Shown: in pieces, positions 27,418 through 35,846 of the stretch | Position numbering within the stretch: the first letter of the stretch is position 1 | Layout of the letters: the number at the start of each line of letters is the position of its first letter | Source of the DNA: an uncultured Synechococcus sp. | GTDB taxonomy: Bacteria; Cyanobacteriota; Cyanobacteriia; PCC-6307; Cyanobiaceae | DNA length: 43,851 bases | NCBI GenBank assembly: GCA_913052185.1 | Contig: CAJXFG010000003.1 | Span: forward strand, 1-43,851 | Direction: 5' to 3' | The notes under the pieces: model-generated | The model's input: only the letters and a program-made list of their open reading frames with translations | What the model was told of the DNA's origin: nothing | The model's database searches: none | Made by a program: the position numbers and the translations under genes

Positions 27418-27704
27418 CTTCCCTGCCCTCTGAGCCGATCTTTCGGATTGCGTGGTCTTCTGAGTCGTCGGCTGATCAGCTCGGCGCTGATGAATTGTTC
27501 ATCGGGCAGCAGCGTGGGTGCATCAATCACCACGCGCCCTTCGTTCAGATTGATATTCACCACAACGCCGCAGGGTTCAATCGAGTGAGTTGATTCGCTG
27601 AGGTGTTGAAAATAAATTTTCCGGGCCAGAGCAATCAGACGCCTGCTGTCCACTCGGTCCCAGCGTGGGGTGAGGCTGGCGTTTCCGCCGGCTCCCGCGA
27701 TCAC
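27414..27704 (-). CDS. Small conserved-looking hypothetical protein
   Basis: About 96 residues. The central part (RRLIALARKIYFQHLSE, then CGVVVNINLNEGRVVIDAPTLL) looks like a genuine alpha/beta domain and ends DEQFISAELISRRLRRP. The frame is open to a GTG at 27758, but that start lies in the prk terminator hairpin, so I prefer the GTG at 27704; neither has a Shine-Dalgarno sequence. Coupling by TTGA overlap to pilD supports it being real. Family not recognised. Confidence 0.6.
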   Translation of the reverse strand: MIAGAGGNASLTPRWDRVDSRRLIALARKIYFQHLSESTHSIEPCGVVVNINLNEGRVVIDAPTLLPDEQFISAELISRRLRRPRNPKDRLRGQGS

Positions 27705-27720
27705 GAAGGAGGGAGGTGAA

Positions 27721-27755
27721 ACAGAAATAGGCTCACCTGAACAATCAGATGAGCC
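27721..27755 (-). terminator. Stem-loop terminator after prk
   Basis: On the minus strand an 11-bp stem (GGCTCATCTGA / TCAGGTGAGCC, one G-U) with TTGT loop precedes TATTTCTGTTT, a weak T tail, 37 nt after the prk stop. Confidence 0.65.
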
Positions 27756-27792
27756 CACGATAGGACTGATTGGTGCTGCTGTTGAGAAGAAC

Positions 27793-28695
27793 TCAGCTCA
27801 GCTTTTTCTTCTCTTCAATCATGCGGTGAATGATTGGGGTGAGAATCAGTTCCATTGCAAAACCCATCTTGCCTCCATTCACCACGATGCTGGTGGGGCT
27901 CGACATGAAGGAGTCGTGGATCATGTTGAGGAGATCGTTGAAGTCAATTCCCCATTTCTCACGGGCACCCTTGCGGAAGTGAATGATCACGAAGCTTTCA
28001 TCCGGGCTGGGAATGTTCCTGCAGATGAAGGGGTTGGACGTGTCGACCGTGGGAACCCGCTGGAAGTTGATATCGGTGCGACTGAACTGCGGACAGATGT
28101 GATTGATGTAATCAGGCATCCTGCGCAGGATGGTGTCCACGATCGCCTCGGCGGAGTAGCCACGCTCGGCATTGTCGCGGTGGATTTTCTGAATCCATTC
28201 GAGATTGGTGATCGGCACCACACCCACCAGCAGGTCTGCGAGTGAGGCCACGTCGTAGGCATCCCCTTTCACACCGCCGTGAAGACCTTCGTAGAACAGC
28301 AGATCAGTGCCTGTTGGAATGTCTTCCCAGGGGGTGAACTGGCCGGGGTTCAGATCGACACCCAGGCGTGAATTGTGCTCAGCAGCCTCTTCAGGGCTGT
28401 GCAGGTAGTAACGCTTCTGTCCACCGCCGGTTTCGCCGTAAACGCGGAAAAGCTCTTCGAGCTTGTCGAACAGGTTGGCTTCAGGGCCGAAATGGGAGAA
28501 ATTCTCACCCTTGGCCAGTGCATCAGCCATGGCATCTTTCATGGCCGCCCGCTCGAAGCGGTGATAGCTGTCACCTTCAACGACAGCCGGTGTGATGCTT
28601 TCACGGGCGAAGATGTGCTCGAAGGCACGCTTCACGGTGCTGGTGCCGGCACCTGAGGAACCGGTGACAGCCACGACGGGGTGACGCTTCGACAT
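27793..28695 (-). CDS. prk: Phosphoribulokinase (bacterial type)
   Basis: Phosphorylates ribulose 5-phosphate to ribulose 1,5-bisphosphate, the CO2 acceptor. The 300 residues start with the P-loop VAVTGSSGAGTSTVKRAF, then EGDSYHRFER (catalytic Asp), YYLHSPEEA, LLFYEGLHGG and IQKIHRDNAERG. This is the proteobacterial class I form; the plant/other-cyanobacterial form (GDSGCGKSTF with regulatory Cys pair) is about 330 residues. Only two cysteines are present (HICPQF, FICRNI), so the thioredoxin-type disulfide switch is absent. Confidence 0.95.
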   Translation of the reverse strand: MSKRHPVVAVTGSSGAGTSTVKRAFEHIFARESITPAVVEGDSYHRFERAAMKDAMADALAKGENFSHFGPEANLFDKLEELFRVYGETGGGQKRYYLHSPEEAAEHNSRLGVDLNPGQFTPWEDIPTGTDLLFYEGLHGGVKGDAYDVASLADLLVGVVPITNLEWIQKIHRDNAERGYSAEAIVDTILRRMPDYINHICPQFSRTDINFQRVPTVDTSNPFICRNIPSPDESFVIIHFRKGAREKWGIDFNDLLNMIHDSFMSSPTSIVVNGGKMGFAMELILTPIIHRMIEEKKKLS

Positions 28696-28770
28696 CGACG
28701 GAGGCAGTTCTGGCCCGAAGAGTTTGGCAGGTCAACGGGCCGATTTCGAATTTTGTTTAATCCGACCTGT

Positions 28771-29844
28771 TCAGAGCGCCTTGAGCAGCTCCTCACCCAT
28801 GGCCTTGCATCCCAGTGAGGTGCATCCTTCCGCCATCAGGTCGCCCGTGCGGAAGCCCTTGGCCAGCACTTGATCCACCGCCGCCTCCAGAGCATCTGCA
28901 GCGCTGGCCTGCTTCAAACCTGTCCTCAGCATCATCGCTGCGGACAGCACCATGGCCATGGGGTTGGCCTTGTCCTGGCCGGCGATGTCCGGGGCCGAAC
29001 CATGCACAGGCTCAAACAGACCCGGCCCCTGACTTCCCAGTGATGCTGAAGGAAGCATGCCGATGGATCCGGTGAGCATGGCTGCCTCGTCGCTGAGGAT
29101 GTCGCCGAACAGATTTCCAGTCAGCAGCACATCGAACTGGCGTGGAGCGCGGACGAGCTGCATCGCGGCGTTGTCCACATACATGTGACTCACCTCCACA
29201 CCGCTGTAGCTGCTGGACATGGCATCCACCCTGTCCCTCCACAGCTGGCTCACATCGAGAACATTGGCCTTGTCCACTGAGCAGAGGCGACCACTGCGCT
29301 CTCCCGCCAGTTCAAAGGCCACCTTGGCGATCCGATCCACCTCTGAATCCGAGTAGGTCATGGTGTTGAAACCACGCTCTTCTCCGTCGGCCTGGATACG
29401 CCCCTTCGGTTGACCGAAGTAAATGCCACCTGTCAGTTCGCGCACAACCATCAGGTCAACTCCTTCAATGACCTCCGGACGGAGACTGCTTGCGCCGATC
29501 AGGGCGGGCACGATCTTCACCGGGCGGAGGTTGGCGAACAGTTCCATCCCTGAACGCAGAGCCAGCAGTCCGCTTTCCGGTCGCTTCTGCCGTGGCAGGT
29601 CATCAAAACGGGGACTGCCGATGGCTGCCAGCAACACGGCATCCGCTGAACGGCAGGCTTCCAGAGTCCCTGCGGGCAATGGTTCGCCGGTGGCGTCGAT
29701 TGCAGCACCGCCGATCAGCTGCTCATCGAACAGAAGATTGAAGTTGAAGCGTGAGGCGACAGCCTCAAGCAGTTGCCGCGCCACGGCAGTGATTTCCGGA
29801 CCGATGCCGTCACCGGGCAGAAGAACGACGCGATGCTGATCCAT
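28771..29844 (-). CDS. leuB: 3-isopropylmalate dehydrogenase
   Basis: Oxidatively decarboxylates 3-isopropylmalate in leucine synthesis. The 357-residue protein has [13 protein letters not shown] at its start, the substrate-specificity segment [20 protein letters not shown], the catalytic [15 protein letters not shown] with Tyr, the Lys in [13 protein letters not shown], and [26 protein letters not shown]-type metal-binding region. The ATG at 29844 ([11 protein letters not shown]) is preferred over 29910. It follows lpxD by 31 nt. Confidence 0.96.
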   Translation of the reverse strand: MDQHRVVLLPGDGIGPEITAVARQLLEAVASRFNFNLLFDEQLIGGAAIDATGEPLPAGTLEACRSADAVLLAAIGSPRFDDLPRQKRPESGLLALRSGMELFANLRPVKIVPALIGASSLRPEVIEGVDLMVVRELTGGIYFGQPKGRIQADGEERGFNTMTYSDSEVDRIAKVAFELAGERSGRLCSVDKANVLDVSQLWRDRVDAMSSSYSGVEVSHMYVDNAAMQLVRAPRQFDVLLTGNLFGDILSDEAAMLTGSIGMLPSASLGSQGPGLFEPVHGSAPDIAGQDKANPMAMVLSAAMMLRTGLKQASAADALEAAVDQVLAKGFRTGDLMAEGCTSLGCKAMGEELLKAL

Positions 29845-29875
29845 GTAGCCGAGCCCGGACAGTGCTGGTGGGAGG

Positions 29876-30955
29876 TTACTGAGCGGTCTCTGATTGCCCA
29901 GCTCGGGCAACCGGTTGATCGATCTGTCGCTGAAGCTGACGAAGTTGTTTGGTCATTTCAGGCAACTTGCTGAAGGCTGCAGAACAGCGAAGCCAGAGCC
30001 GGTTGGGGATGGCCGGATAACCACTCACCACTTCACCTGCGGCGATCTCGCCGTGGATGCCGCTCTTGGAACTTGCGATTGCACGGTCGCCAATCACGGC
30101 ACGATTGGCGACGCCCACCTGCCCGGCAAGAATCACTCCATTCCCAAGGCGGGCTCCGCCGGCAATGCCCACCTGTGAAGCGAGGGCACAGCCTCGGCCG
30201 GTCACCACGCCATGACCGATCTGCACGAGATTGTCGACTTTGGTGCCGGCTCCCAGGCGCGTTTCACCGACGGAGGGTCGGTCGATCGTGCTGCCGCATC
30301 CGATCTCGACATCGTCTTCAAGCACGACCAATCCGGTCTGGGGCATCTTGCGCCAGCCCTTCGCTGTGGGGACAAAGCCAAATCCCTCTGAGCCCACCAC
30401 TGCATTGGAATGCACAACGCAACCATCGCCGATGCGGCATCCGGGGTGGAGCACGGCATTGGCGTGCAATTCACATCGGTCCCCGATCTCCACGTTGCCG
30501 TAGATGACCACGCCTGGATGGATCACTGTCTGAGCTCCGATCCTTGTGTCATCGCCGATCGTCACGTTGGCGGCCACGCTGACACCGGCTCCCAGCTGAA
30601 CACGGTCAGCGATGACAGCACTGGGGTGGATGCCGGCGTTCTGGACAGGACGAGGATGCAGCTGCTCCAGAGCCTCAGCGAACGCAAGCCTCGGGTCCCT
30701 GCAGACGGCCCAGGCCAGTTGTCTCTGCTCGGCAAGCGTCTTCAGTTCGTCTTGGTCGGGGATCAGCACTGCTCCCACAGCGCTGGTTTCGAGGGTTGTG
30801 GTGAGGGCATTGCCCTTTTCAAGAAAGCTGAGCTGATCGGGTTGTGCGCACTCGAGAGAGGCGGCCCCTCGAAGTTCCGGATCGTGCCCTGCGACCACGT
30901 TCAGAATTCCGGCCTCGCCCTGCTCAAGAACGGCGATCAACTCGCTGAAGCGCAT
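29876..30955 (-). CDS. lpxD: UDP-3-O-acylglucosamine N-acyltransferase
   Basis: Adds the N-linked hydroxyacyl chain from ACP to UDP-3-O-acylglucosamine in lipid A synthesis. The 359-residue protein has an N-terminal uridine-binding domain, then many hexapeptide repeats ([19 protein letters not shown]…[10 protein letters not shown]) of a left-handed beta-helix; [11 protein letters not shown] and [11 protein letters not shown] carry the conserved site, the last with the catalytic His. A C-terminal helix ([15 protein letters not shown]) is the family ACP-binding arm. It is first in the lpxD-leuB-prk strand group. Confidence 0.96.
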   Translation of the reverse strand: MRFSELIAVLEQGEAGILNVVAGHDPELRGAASLECAQPDQLSFLEKGNALTTTLETSAVGAVLIPDQDELKTLAEQRQLAWAVCRDPRLAFAEALEQLHPRPVQNAGIHPSAVIADRVQLGAGVSVAANVTIGDDTRIGAQTVIHPGVVIYGNVEIGDRCELHANAVLHPGCRIGDGCVVHSNAVVGSEGFGFVPTAKGWRKMPQTGLVVLEDDVEIGCGSTIDRPSVGETRLGAGTKVDNLVQIGHGVVTGRGCALASQVGIAGGARLGNGVILAGQVGVANRAVIGDRAIASSKSGIHGEIAAGEVVSGYPAIPNRLWLRCSAAFSKLPEMTKQLRQLQRQIDQPVARAGQSETAQ

Positions 30956-31010
30956 GGGAACGTACCGATTGACTGACGATTGGGTTCACAGCTGGCATTC
31001 ATGAACTGCT

Positions 31011-31229
31011 GTGCAACGCATTCGTCACTCACAGCTTTCGCAAATCCAGTGGGAAGTTGCGCTCAAGTTAGCTGCAGAACACCTCGGCCATGCCCTCGGT
31101 GTTCTGCCGAAATCACGACCTGTCAGAGCTGCAATCAGACAGCGAGCATGGCTTCTGAGTCATCAAGGCCAGGCTTCAGTTCTGATCAGAAGCCAGCACT
31201 TCCGCGCTTTGACCAATGTCGTGCATTGA
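31011..31229 (+). CDS. Candidate small protein
   Basis: A GTG-started 72-codon ORF encoding a basic, probably helical soluble peptide (QIQWEVALKLAAEHLGHALGV, then PVRAAIRQRAWLLSHQG). An overlapping ORF in another frame (30980-31342) is Cys/Ser-rich and less protein-like. No Shine-Dalgarno, family or signal is seen; third-position GC use is only partly like neighbours. It may be spurious. Confidence 0.3.
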   Translation: MQRIRHSQLSQIQWEVALKLAAEHLGHALGVLPKSRPVRAAIRQRAWLLSHQGQASVLIRSQHFRALTNVVH

Positions 31230-31460
31230 AGCCCCATGCGTCCCAACTCCTAACGATTTGCCGCCGAGAGTGTTCCGCTGTTGCTCTTGCCTTTGTGATC
31301 AATAACCACGGTGAACAGTCAGGGAGCGACTTCAATCATTGAGCTCAAATGTCATGCTGACGAAATGATGCTTGTTTGTTGAATTCTTGGTCGTGGCAGG
31401 TTGGCTGTTGATGATCTTTTTGTTGTTTTTGAAGCTGTGTATTTCAATGGTTTTAATGGG

Positions 31461-31491
31461 TTGAAAAACCTGAGTTTTTTCTGGTTATAAT
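31461..31491 (+). promoter_or_regulatory. Sigma-70-type promoter
   Basis: TTGAAA at 31461-31466 and a perfect TATAAT at 31486-31491, with a 19-nt spacer rich in T. The predicted start (about 31498) lies 15 nt before the 27-codon ORF. This is the best -10 element found in the window. Confidence 0.7.
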
Positions 31492-31512
31492 GTAATCACT
31501 GATCAATTGACT

Positions 31513-31596
31513 ATGTCGAAGTGGTTTCTCGTTCTTGGTGTTCTCTATGCAGCGATTCTTCTGTATATCTATGTGGTTTCGCCGGCGCTCAGATAA
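31513..31596 (+). CDS. 27-residue single-pass membrane peptide
   Basis: ATG-TAA ORF encoding MSKWFLVLGVLY… ending VVSPALR: a short basic start, about 20 hydrophobic residues and a C-terminal Arg, the layout of small thylakoid or plasma-membrane subunits. It lies directly behind a near-consensus promoter. No ribosome binding site is evident. It matches none of the PetN, PetL, PsbT or Ycf12 sequences I know. The same frame continues open after the TAA to 31764 with protein-like sequence, so it may be the front of a broken or readthrough gene. Confidence 0.5.
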   Translation: MSKWFLVLGVLYAAILLYIYVVSPALR

Positions 31597-31764
31597 ACGC
31601 TTTCTCGCGGTTCTAGACGGAGATTTGCTGCTCTTGGTTTTGCTGTCGAGCCTCCGGCATTCGTCAAGGCGAAGGATTGGCGCGCCAGGCAGCTTTGGCG
31701 ACGGATGTTGGCGATTGGTGTAGACGCTGATACGGCTCTGCAGCGCTGTTTTCGCTACTCTTGA
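31597..31764 (+). other. In-frame open continuation lacking a start codon (possible gene remnant)
   Basis: In frame with the 27-residue peptide after its TAA, 55 codons run to a TGA. The part VEPPAFVKAKDWRARQLWRR and then GVDADTALQRCFRYS looks like real protein with GC-rich third positions, but there is no ATG, GTG or TTG before codon 38. It could be the 3' part of a gene interrupted by the TAA, or could use a non-canonical start. Confidence 0.3.
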
Positions 31765-31785
31765 TGCCAGCTTGTGTGAGTTGTT

Positions 31786-31968
31786 TTGGCCAGGCAGGAT
31801 CCGATTGTCAGCCTGTTTGCTGCTGCATCGCTAGGTGCTTTTGTTCTGACGTCCTGGCTGGCCCATGATTACGCGAATATCCTGATTCCGTTTCTCTTTC
31901 TCAGCATGATTTGTGCCAACGGATTTGGTTATTATCTGGGCCTTTCCGCAAATAAAAGATCGTACTGA
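31786..31968 (+). CDS. Small two-helix membrane protein
   Basis: A 60-residue ORF starting with TTG (the only start after an upstream stop). Two hydrophobic segments (about residues 8-25 and 30-50) are separated by a short AHDYAN loop, ending in basic ANKRSY. No family recognised. It lies downstream of the promoter and peptide above and could share that transcript; a weak GTGAG lies upstream. Confidence 0.5.
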   Translation: MARQDPIVSLFAAASLGAFVLTSWLAHDYANILIPFLFLSMICANGFGYYLGLSANKRSY

Positions 31969-32056
31969 GCGATATGATTTGCCTGTCAATATGATTCTTG
32001 GCTTCTTTGAAATCAGTTGAAGCTTTTCATTGTCTGATGTTGTCGTTTTGAGTTGA

Positions 32057-33175
32057 TCAATCGGCTGGCTGCCGTGATGTTGTCATCATCAACACCAAGG
32101 CGTCGCGATGCACCACGACAGGTGAACCACCGGTGCCTTGCTGGTTGGATGACTGCAAGCACACCAGATCATTGAGTTTCTCGCTGCTCATCGTCGTGAG
32201 GCCACGGGCCACCTCCTGTCCGTCTTCGTTGAGCATGCGTACCGCTTGATTGGCGTCGAACTGTCCGTCCACACCGGTGATGCCCACAAGCAGAAGCGAG
32301 GCCCCTTTGTTCAGAAGTGCTCTGCAGGCTCCTGGATCAATCTTCAGCGTGCCTGTTGGTTGCAGGGCGTGGGCCAGCCAGCTCTTGCGGTTGCCGAGCG
32401 GTTGTGGATGGGGGTGGAACACCGTGCCGCCACGCCCACCCAGCAGAATCGTCTGCAGCGCTTCAGATTTGCGGCCATCGCCCAGATGCACCGTGATGCC
32501 GCTGGCTGTGGCGATGCGAGCAGCGGCAAGCTTTGTGGCCATGCCCCCGGTGCCCCACCGACCACCGCTGCCTGCCCCTTCCTCAAGCTCTCCGATCTGC
32601 TCGGGATGATGAACGTCCTTGATCGGCGTGGCTGTGGTGTCACTGCGTGGATCGGCTGAGTAGAGACTGTCCACATCGGTGAGCAGGATCAGTTCATCGG
32701 CCTTGACAGCTGCTGCTACGAGCGCGGAGAGGGTGTCGTTGTCTCCGTAGTTCAGCTCGTCCGATGAGACCGTGTCGTTGCCATTGACGACGGGCAGCAC
32801 TCCCCACTCCAGGAGCTGATTCAAGGTGGCGGAGGCATTGTGATAGCTCAAACGGTCAGCCAGGTCGGCGCGGGTGAGAAGCACCTGTGCCACAGCGATG
32901 GAATGCCTAGAAAATTCCTTTTCATAGAGGCTCATCAGATAGCCCTGTCCCACGGACGCTGCAGCCTGCAGGCCTGGCAGGCTCAGTGGACGCTGGGTCA
33001 TGCCGAGGCGTTGACAGCCGAGCCCCACGGCGCCTGAAGACACGAGCACTGTGCGGTCGCCGCGACGCATGCTTTCCGCCAGGTTGCCCGACAACCTCGC
33101 GATGGCATCCGCTGTTGATGCTTCCTGGCGTTGTCGCAGCAGGCTTGTGCCCACCTTCACAACCCGGAGAGTCAT
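32057..33175 (-). CDS. proB: Glutamate 5-kinase
   Basis: Phosphorylates glutamate in the first step of proline synthesis. The 372 residues contain the amino-acid kinase domain (VVKVGTSLL, LVSSGAVGLG, GNDTVSSDELNYGDND, LILLTDVDSLYSADPR, GTGGMATKLAAA) and a C-terminal PUA domain (from about residue 280: GTLKIDPGACRALLNKGASLL). Its ATG overlaps the stop of the YqeG phosphatase gene by 4 nt. It is the last gene of the long minus-strand run. Confidence 0.97.
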   Translation of the reverse strand: MTLRVVKVGTSLLRQRQEASTADAIARLSGNLAESMRRGDRTVLVSSGAVGLGCQRLGMTQRPLSLPGLQAAASVGQGYLMSLYEKEFSRHSIAVAQVLLTRADLADRLSYHNASATLNQLLEWGVLPVVNGNDTVSSDELNYGDNDTLSALVAAAVKADELILLTDVDSLYSADPRSDTTATPIKDVHHPEQIGELEEGAGSGGRWGTGGMATKLAAARIATASGITVHLGDGRKSEALQTILLGGRGGTVFHPHPQPLGNRKSWLAHALQPTGTLKIDPGACRALLNKGASLLLVGITGVDGQFDANQAVRMLNEDGQEVARGLTTMSSEKLNDLVCLQSSNQQGTGGSPVVVHRDALVLMMTTSRQPAD

Positions 33176-33681
33176 TGGCCCATGGCTCCAAAGAACCTGG
33201 CCAGATTCCTCTCCAGTCTTTGCACGCGATCGTGGCTGCAGGGTGTGCCGTCGGGGCGGGGCGGTCTGACCAGCACTGTGTAGAGCCCCAGTCTGTTGCC
33301 GGCAAGCACGTCGGTGAACACGCGATCACCCACCATGGCGATCTCCGCCGGGGCGTTCGGCAGCTTGCCGATCACGCGACGAATGGCACCGCTGCGTGGC
33401 TTTGATGCCGAGGAGGTGTAGGTCACGTTGAGCTGTTCCGCCACGGCCTGAATCCTCTGACGCGATGGGTTGTTGCTGATCAGATGGATGTGGAGGAGAC
33501 GAGATGCATGCTCGGCCCAACGGCGCATCGGAGCGGGGAGCTGCACATCGCGTCCGGGCAGCAATGTGCGGTCCACATCAAGCAGCAGCACCTTGATGCC
33601 CCTTCCCAGCAGTGGTTCAAGGGGCAGGTGAGCCAAGGTCAGGCCTGGATCCCAATCCGGTATGAGCCAGTGACGGTGCAT
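33172..33681 (-). CDS. YqeG-family HAD phosphatase
   Basis: A 169-residue HAD-IIIA phosphatase. Motif I is LLLDVDRTLLPG (Asp nucleophile), motif II LISNNPS, motif III Lys in SKPRSGAIRR and motif IV MVGDRVFTDVLAGNRLG. The family includes mitochondrial Gep4/PTPMT-like phosphatidylglycerophosphate phosphatases; in cyanobacteria and plants the homologue is thought to dephosphorylate PGP in phosphatidylglycerol synthesis, which would fit with pgsA elsewhere in this window. The start overlaps the DUF3727 stop by 1 nt. Confidence 0.9.
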   Translation of the reverse strand: MHRHWLIPDWDPGLTLAHLPLEPLLGRGIKVLLLDVDRTLLPGRDVQLPAPMRRWAEHASRLLHIHLISNNPSRQRIQAVAEQLNVTYTSSASKPRSGAIRRVIGKLPNAPAEIAMVGDRVFTDVLAGNRLGLYTVLVRPPRPDGTPCSHDRVQRLERNLARFFGAMGQ

Positions 33682-34223
33682 TACTCAGGCAATCCCTGCT
33701 CATCCAGCTCGGCCTCGATTCGTGGTTGAACGCGGTCGAACTCTTCACCTTCCACGAGCAAGGCGGCCCCGTCATCCATCCTGGCCACCACGAAGAAGGG
33801 GTCGAGAGGGATGTACAGGCCGTATTCCTGTTCATCGACAAGAAAACTCACCAGCAGTTCATAGGTCTCCGATTCATCGTCGCCGTCTTCCTCTTCGAGA
33901 TCCTCCGGATCCGGTTCATCCAGTTCACCATTGACGGTCAGCGTCACTGCAGAGCGAACCAGGGTGAGGTCGTGTTCCTGAAGCACGACATCCGCGACCG
34001 AGAGAATGGGCTCACTGCTGGTGATGCTTTCGATCAGTTCAGGATCATCTCCGTCACGCAGTCGGAACAGACAGACAGGCGTGTCCACCGGAGTCAGCAG
34101 GGCGTAATCCTTGTCGTCAAGAGGGATCAGCTGCTCAAGGAAACACAGCAGATCGTGTCCGTCACGGTCCTTGACGAGAACGGTGGGCACCTCACCGCTG
34201 GATGCAGGTCCGCTTGAACTCAT
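33681..34223 (-). CDS. DUF3727 domain protein
   Basis: A 180-residue acidic soluble protein. The order VLVKDRDGHDLLCFLEQLIPL, DYALLTPVDTPVCLF, LTLVRSAVTLTVNGEL and LLVSFLVDEQEYGLYIPLDP is the DUF3727 pattern found in cyanobacteria and plant plastids. A Glu/Asp-rich loop lies about residues 100-120. Function unknown. Overlaps ruvX (4 nt, ATGA) and the YqeG gene (1 nt), so it belongs to a coupled unit. Confidence 0.9.
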   Translation of the reverse strand: MSSSGPASSGEVPTVLVKDRDGHDLLCFLEQLIPLDDKDYALLTPVDTPVCLFRLRDGDDPELIESITSSEPILSVADVVLQEHDLTLVRSAVTLTVNGELDEPDPEDLEEEDGDDESETYELLVSFLVDEQEYGLYIPLDPFFVVARMDDGAALLVEGEEFDRVQPRIEAELDEQGLPE

Positions 34224-34726
34224 GGCTCTGGATGGATTGAAGTCCAGGATCCTGCATCAGCATCCGTTTCGCCACGATTTTCAGGCGCCGTCTGGACTGG
34301 TTGCGCTTCAGGTCCATCGGCCAGCCACTGTTCCAGGAGCAGGGCTGCAGCGGCGCTGTCCAGTCGCCCACTGCGATCTCCGTGCAGGCGATGGCGCTCC
34401 CCAGCGGCCCAGCTGCTGCTGTGCTCGTTCACAAGAGCCATCGGAAGTGCCAGTGCGCGAGCCAGCCGGACTCCGTAGCGCTGACAGTGTCTGGCCTGCA
34501 TGGTGGGGTTTCCCTCGTCATCGAGTGGGAGACCAACCACCAGCGCTTGCACCCGACGTTCGGCACAGAGTTTCTCCAGTTGCCTGAGGTCGTTGCTGAA
34601 CGCACCACGGTTCAGGGCATTGAGTGGTGTGACAGTCAGTCCCAGGGCGTCGCAGCCTGCCAGTCCGATGCGTTTGCGGCCCACATCAAGGCTCAGTGCT
34701 GAACGTGCCCGGGGACGGTCGCTCAA
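34220..34726 (-). CDS. ruvX: Holliday-junction-resolvase-like / pre-16S rRNA nuclease
   Basis: YqgF/RuvX RNase-H-fold nuclease, implicated in 16S rRNA maturation. LSLDVGRKRIGLAGCD supplies the first catalytic Asp, ALVVGLPLDDEGNPTM is the family core and VNEHSSSWAAGER and LDSAAAALLLEQWL follow, with the last catalytic Asp. I place the start at TTG 34726 (168 residues), 1 nt after the upstream stop; the frame is open to an ATG at 34816, inside the upstream gene. Typical length is 140-160. Confidence 0.9.
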   Translation of the reverse strand: MSDRPRARSALSLDVGRKRIGLAGCDALGLTVTPLNALNRGAFSNDLRQLEKLCAERRVQALVVGLPLDDEGNPTMQARHCQRYGVRLARALALPMALVNEHSSSWAAGERHRLHGDRSGRLDSAAAALLLEQWLADGPEAQPVQTAPENRGETDADAGSWTSIHPEP

Positions 34727-34727
34727 G

Positions 34728-35795
34728 TCAACGCCTCGGCGCCAGGCTGGGTGTGGGAAGTTGAGGTTGTTGAGGCTGCAGGCGGCCGAGCATCGATTCA
34801 AGCGGCCGTATGCCACCCAGGTTGCGCTGCTGCACGCGCTTCCAGATGCTTCTGCCCAACATCATTTCCAGTGCTCCCGGCTCCCACCCCTGGCTCTCGA
34901 GCACTGCACTGAGCTGCTGGTCGTCCTCGGCCAGCAGAAGGGAAGGGCAGATCCGCTGGTTCTGTAATTGAGACAGGGCTGCCGGCAGGCCAGCACCGAT
35001 GCGTTCATCCCATGCCGGTCCACGCAGCAATTCAAGACGGGGGGAATCCATCCCCCACGGACGTCTGATCAGTCCTGCGATGACCTGACTTGCTCCATCA
35101 CGGTCAACCGTCAGAACCATCGATCCGCCTCCGCTCAGATCGAGAAGGTCGCACCACTGGCGATCAAGGATCTGTCGGTGCTGAGGGCTGATGCTGGCTT
35201 GCTCAAGAGCCAACAGCTGTTTTGCATTGTCGCGAGTGAGTGCACTCCAGCAGAATCCCTCCGGAAGCGGCACGCTGCGATTCTGCTGCGAGGACGAGAC
35301 CGTCTGCGCTGGGTTCCAGACACGTCCCTGGCGCAGAGGCTGGAACCCAAGCTCCCGCAGGAGATCCAGCTGTGGCCGGTCGTTCGGGTCGCAGCGCACC
35401 AACCAGCTGCGACAACGGGCGATGTCATCGCTCAGACCGTGCTGGATCAGCAAGCGAAGGGCCTGCTGGCGACTGAAGTGTCGAGGGGCGCCAAGGCTGA
35501 GCACATCAAGCTGCCAGCAGCTGTTGCGACGGTTGCTGGAGCGCATCAGCAGCAGGGAATTGATCTGATCGGCCGATTCGGATGAGGTTTCGATCAGGCT
35601 GAGCACCCGTGTCAGGCGCGTATTGAGTGGATCGGGCAGTAACCGGTCCAGACGGCTGAACCATGACTGAACGAGCAGGTTCTGCAGGGCACTGTTCTCG
35701 ATGGCGGAGGTCGCGTCAGCCAATGACGCGATCAGGGCCAAATGGCTGGCTTTCAAGGGCTCGACCCGGAGCCGGAATCCCGCTGTCGCTGCCAC
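34728..35795 (-). CDS. GNAT-like acetyltransferase-fold protein, unknown substrate
   Basis: A 355-residue protein beginning with GTG. Residues about 65-160 and 215-320 both show beta-strand/helix patterns that fit N-acetyltransferase folds (WQLDVLSLGAPRHFSRQQALRLL and later SMVLTVDRDGASQVIAGLIRRPWG). The first half even has the R-x-x-G-x-G/A-like helix start only weakly, so catalytic ability is uncertain. No exact family recognised. It is first in the chain of overlapping genes that ends at proB. Confidence 0.65.
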   Translation of the reverse strand: MAATAGFRLRVEPLKASHLALIASLADATSAIENSALQNLLVQSWFSRLDRLLPDPLNTRLTRVLSLIETSSESADQINSLLLMRSSNRRNSCWQLDVLSLGAPRHFSRQQALRLLIQHGLSDDIARCRSWLVRCDPNDRPQLDLLRELGFQPLRQGRVWNPAQTVSSSQQNRSVPLPEGFCWSALTRDNAKQLLALEQASISPQHRQILDRQWCDLLDLSGGGSMVLTVDRDGASQVIAGLIRRPWGMDSPRLELLRGPAWDERIGAGLPAALSQLQNQRICPSLLLAEDDQQLSAVLESQGWEPGALEMMLGRSIWKRVQQRNLGGIRPLESMLGRLQPQQPQLPTPSLAPRR

Positions 35796-35846
35796 GGCAG
35801 GCCTCCACCACCTCTTAAATCTATCGCCGCCTTTCGTTGGGTGAGA

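Larger units (their letters stand above)
30956..31512. other. Gene-poor intergenic region
   Basis: About 550 bp between the lpxD start and the next well-supported signal. It contains one candidate small ORF (31011-31229, listed separately), then from about 31230 an increasingly AT/T-rich stretch leading to the promoter at 31461-31491. No tRNA or strong terminator seen. Confidence 0.6.

Noticed and set aside
30980-31342. 120-codon ORF upstream of the gene-poor region
   Set aside because: Cys/Ser/Pro-rich with no hydrophobic or domain pattern; it overlaps the more protein-like frame at 31011.
31535-31723. 62-codon ORF in the gene-poor region
   Set aside because: Overlaps the 27-residue peptide in another frame; its later half is Ser/Arg low-complexity and looks like a shadow.
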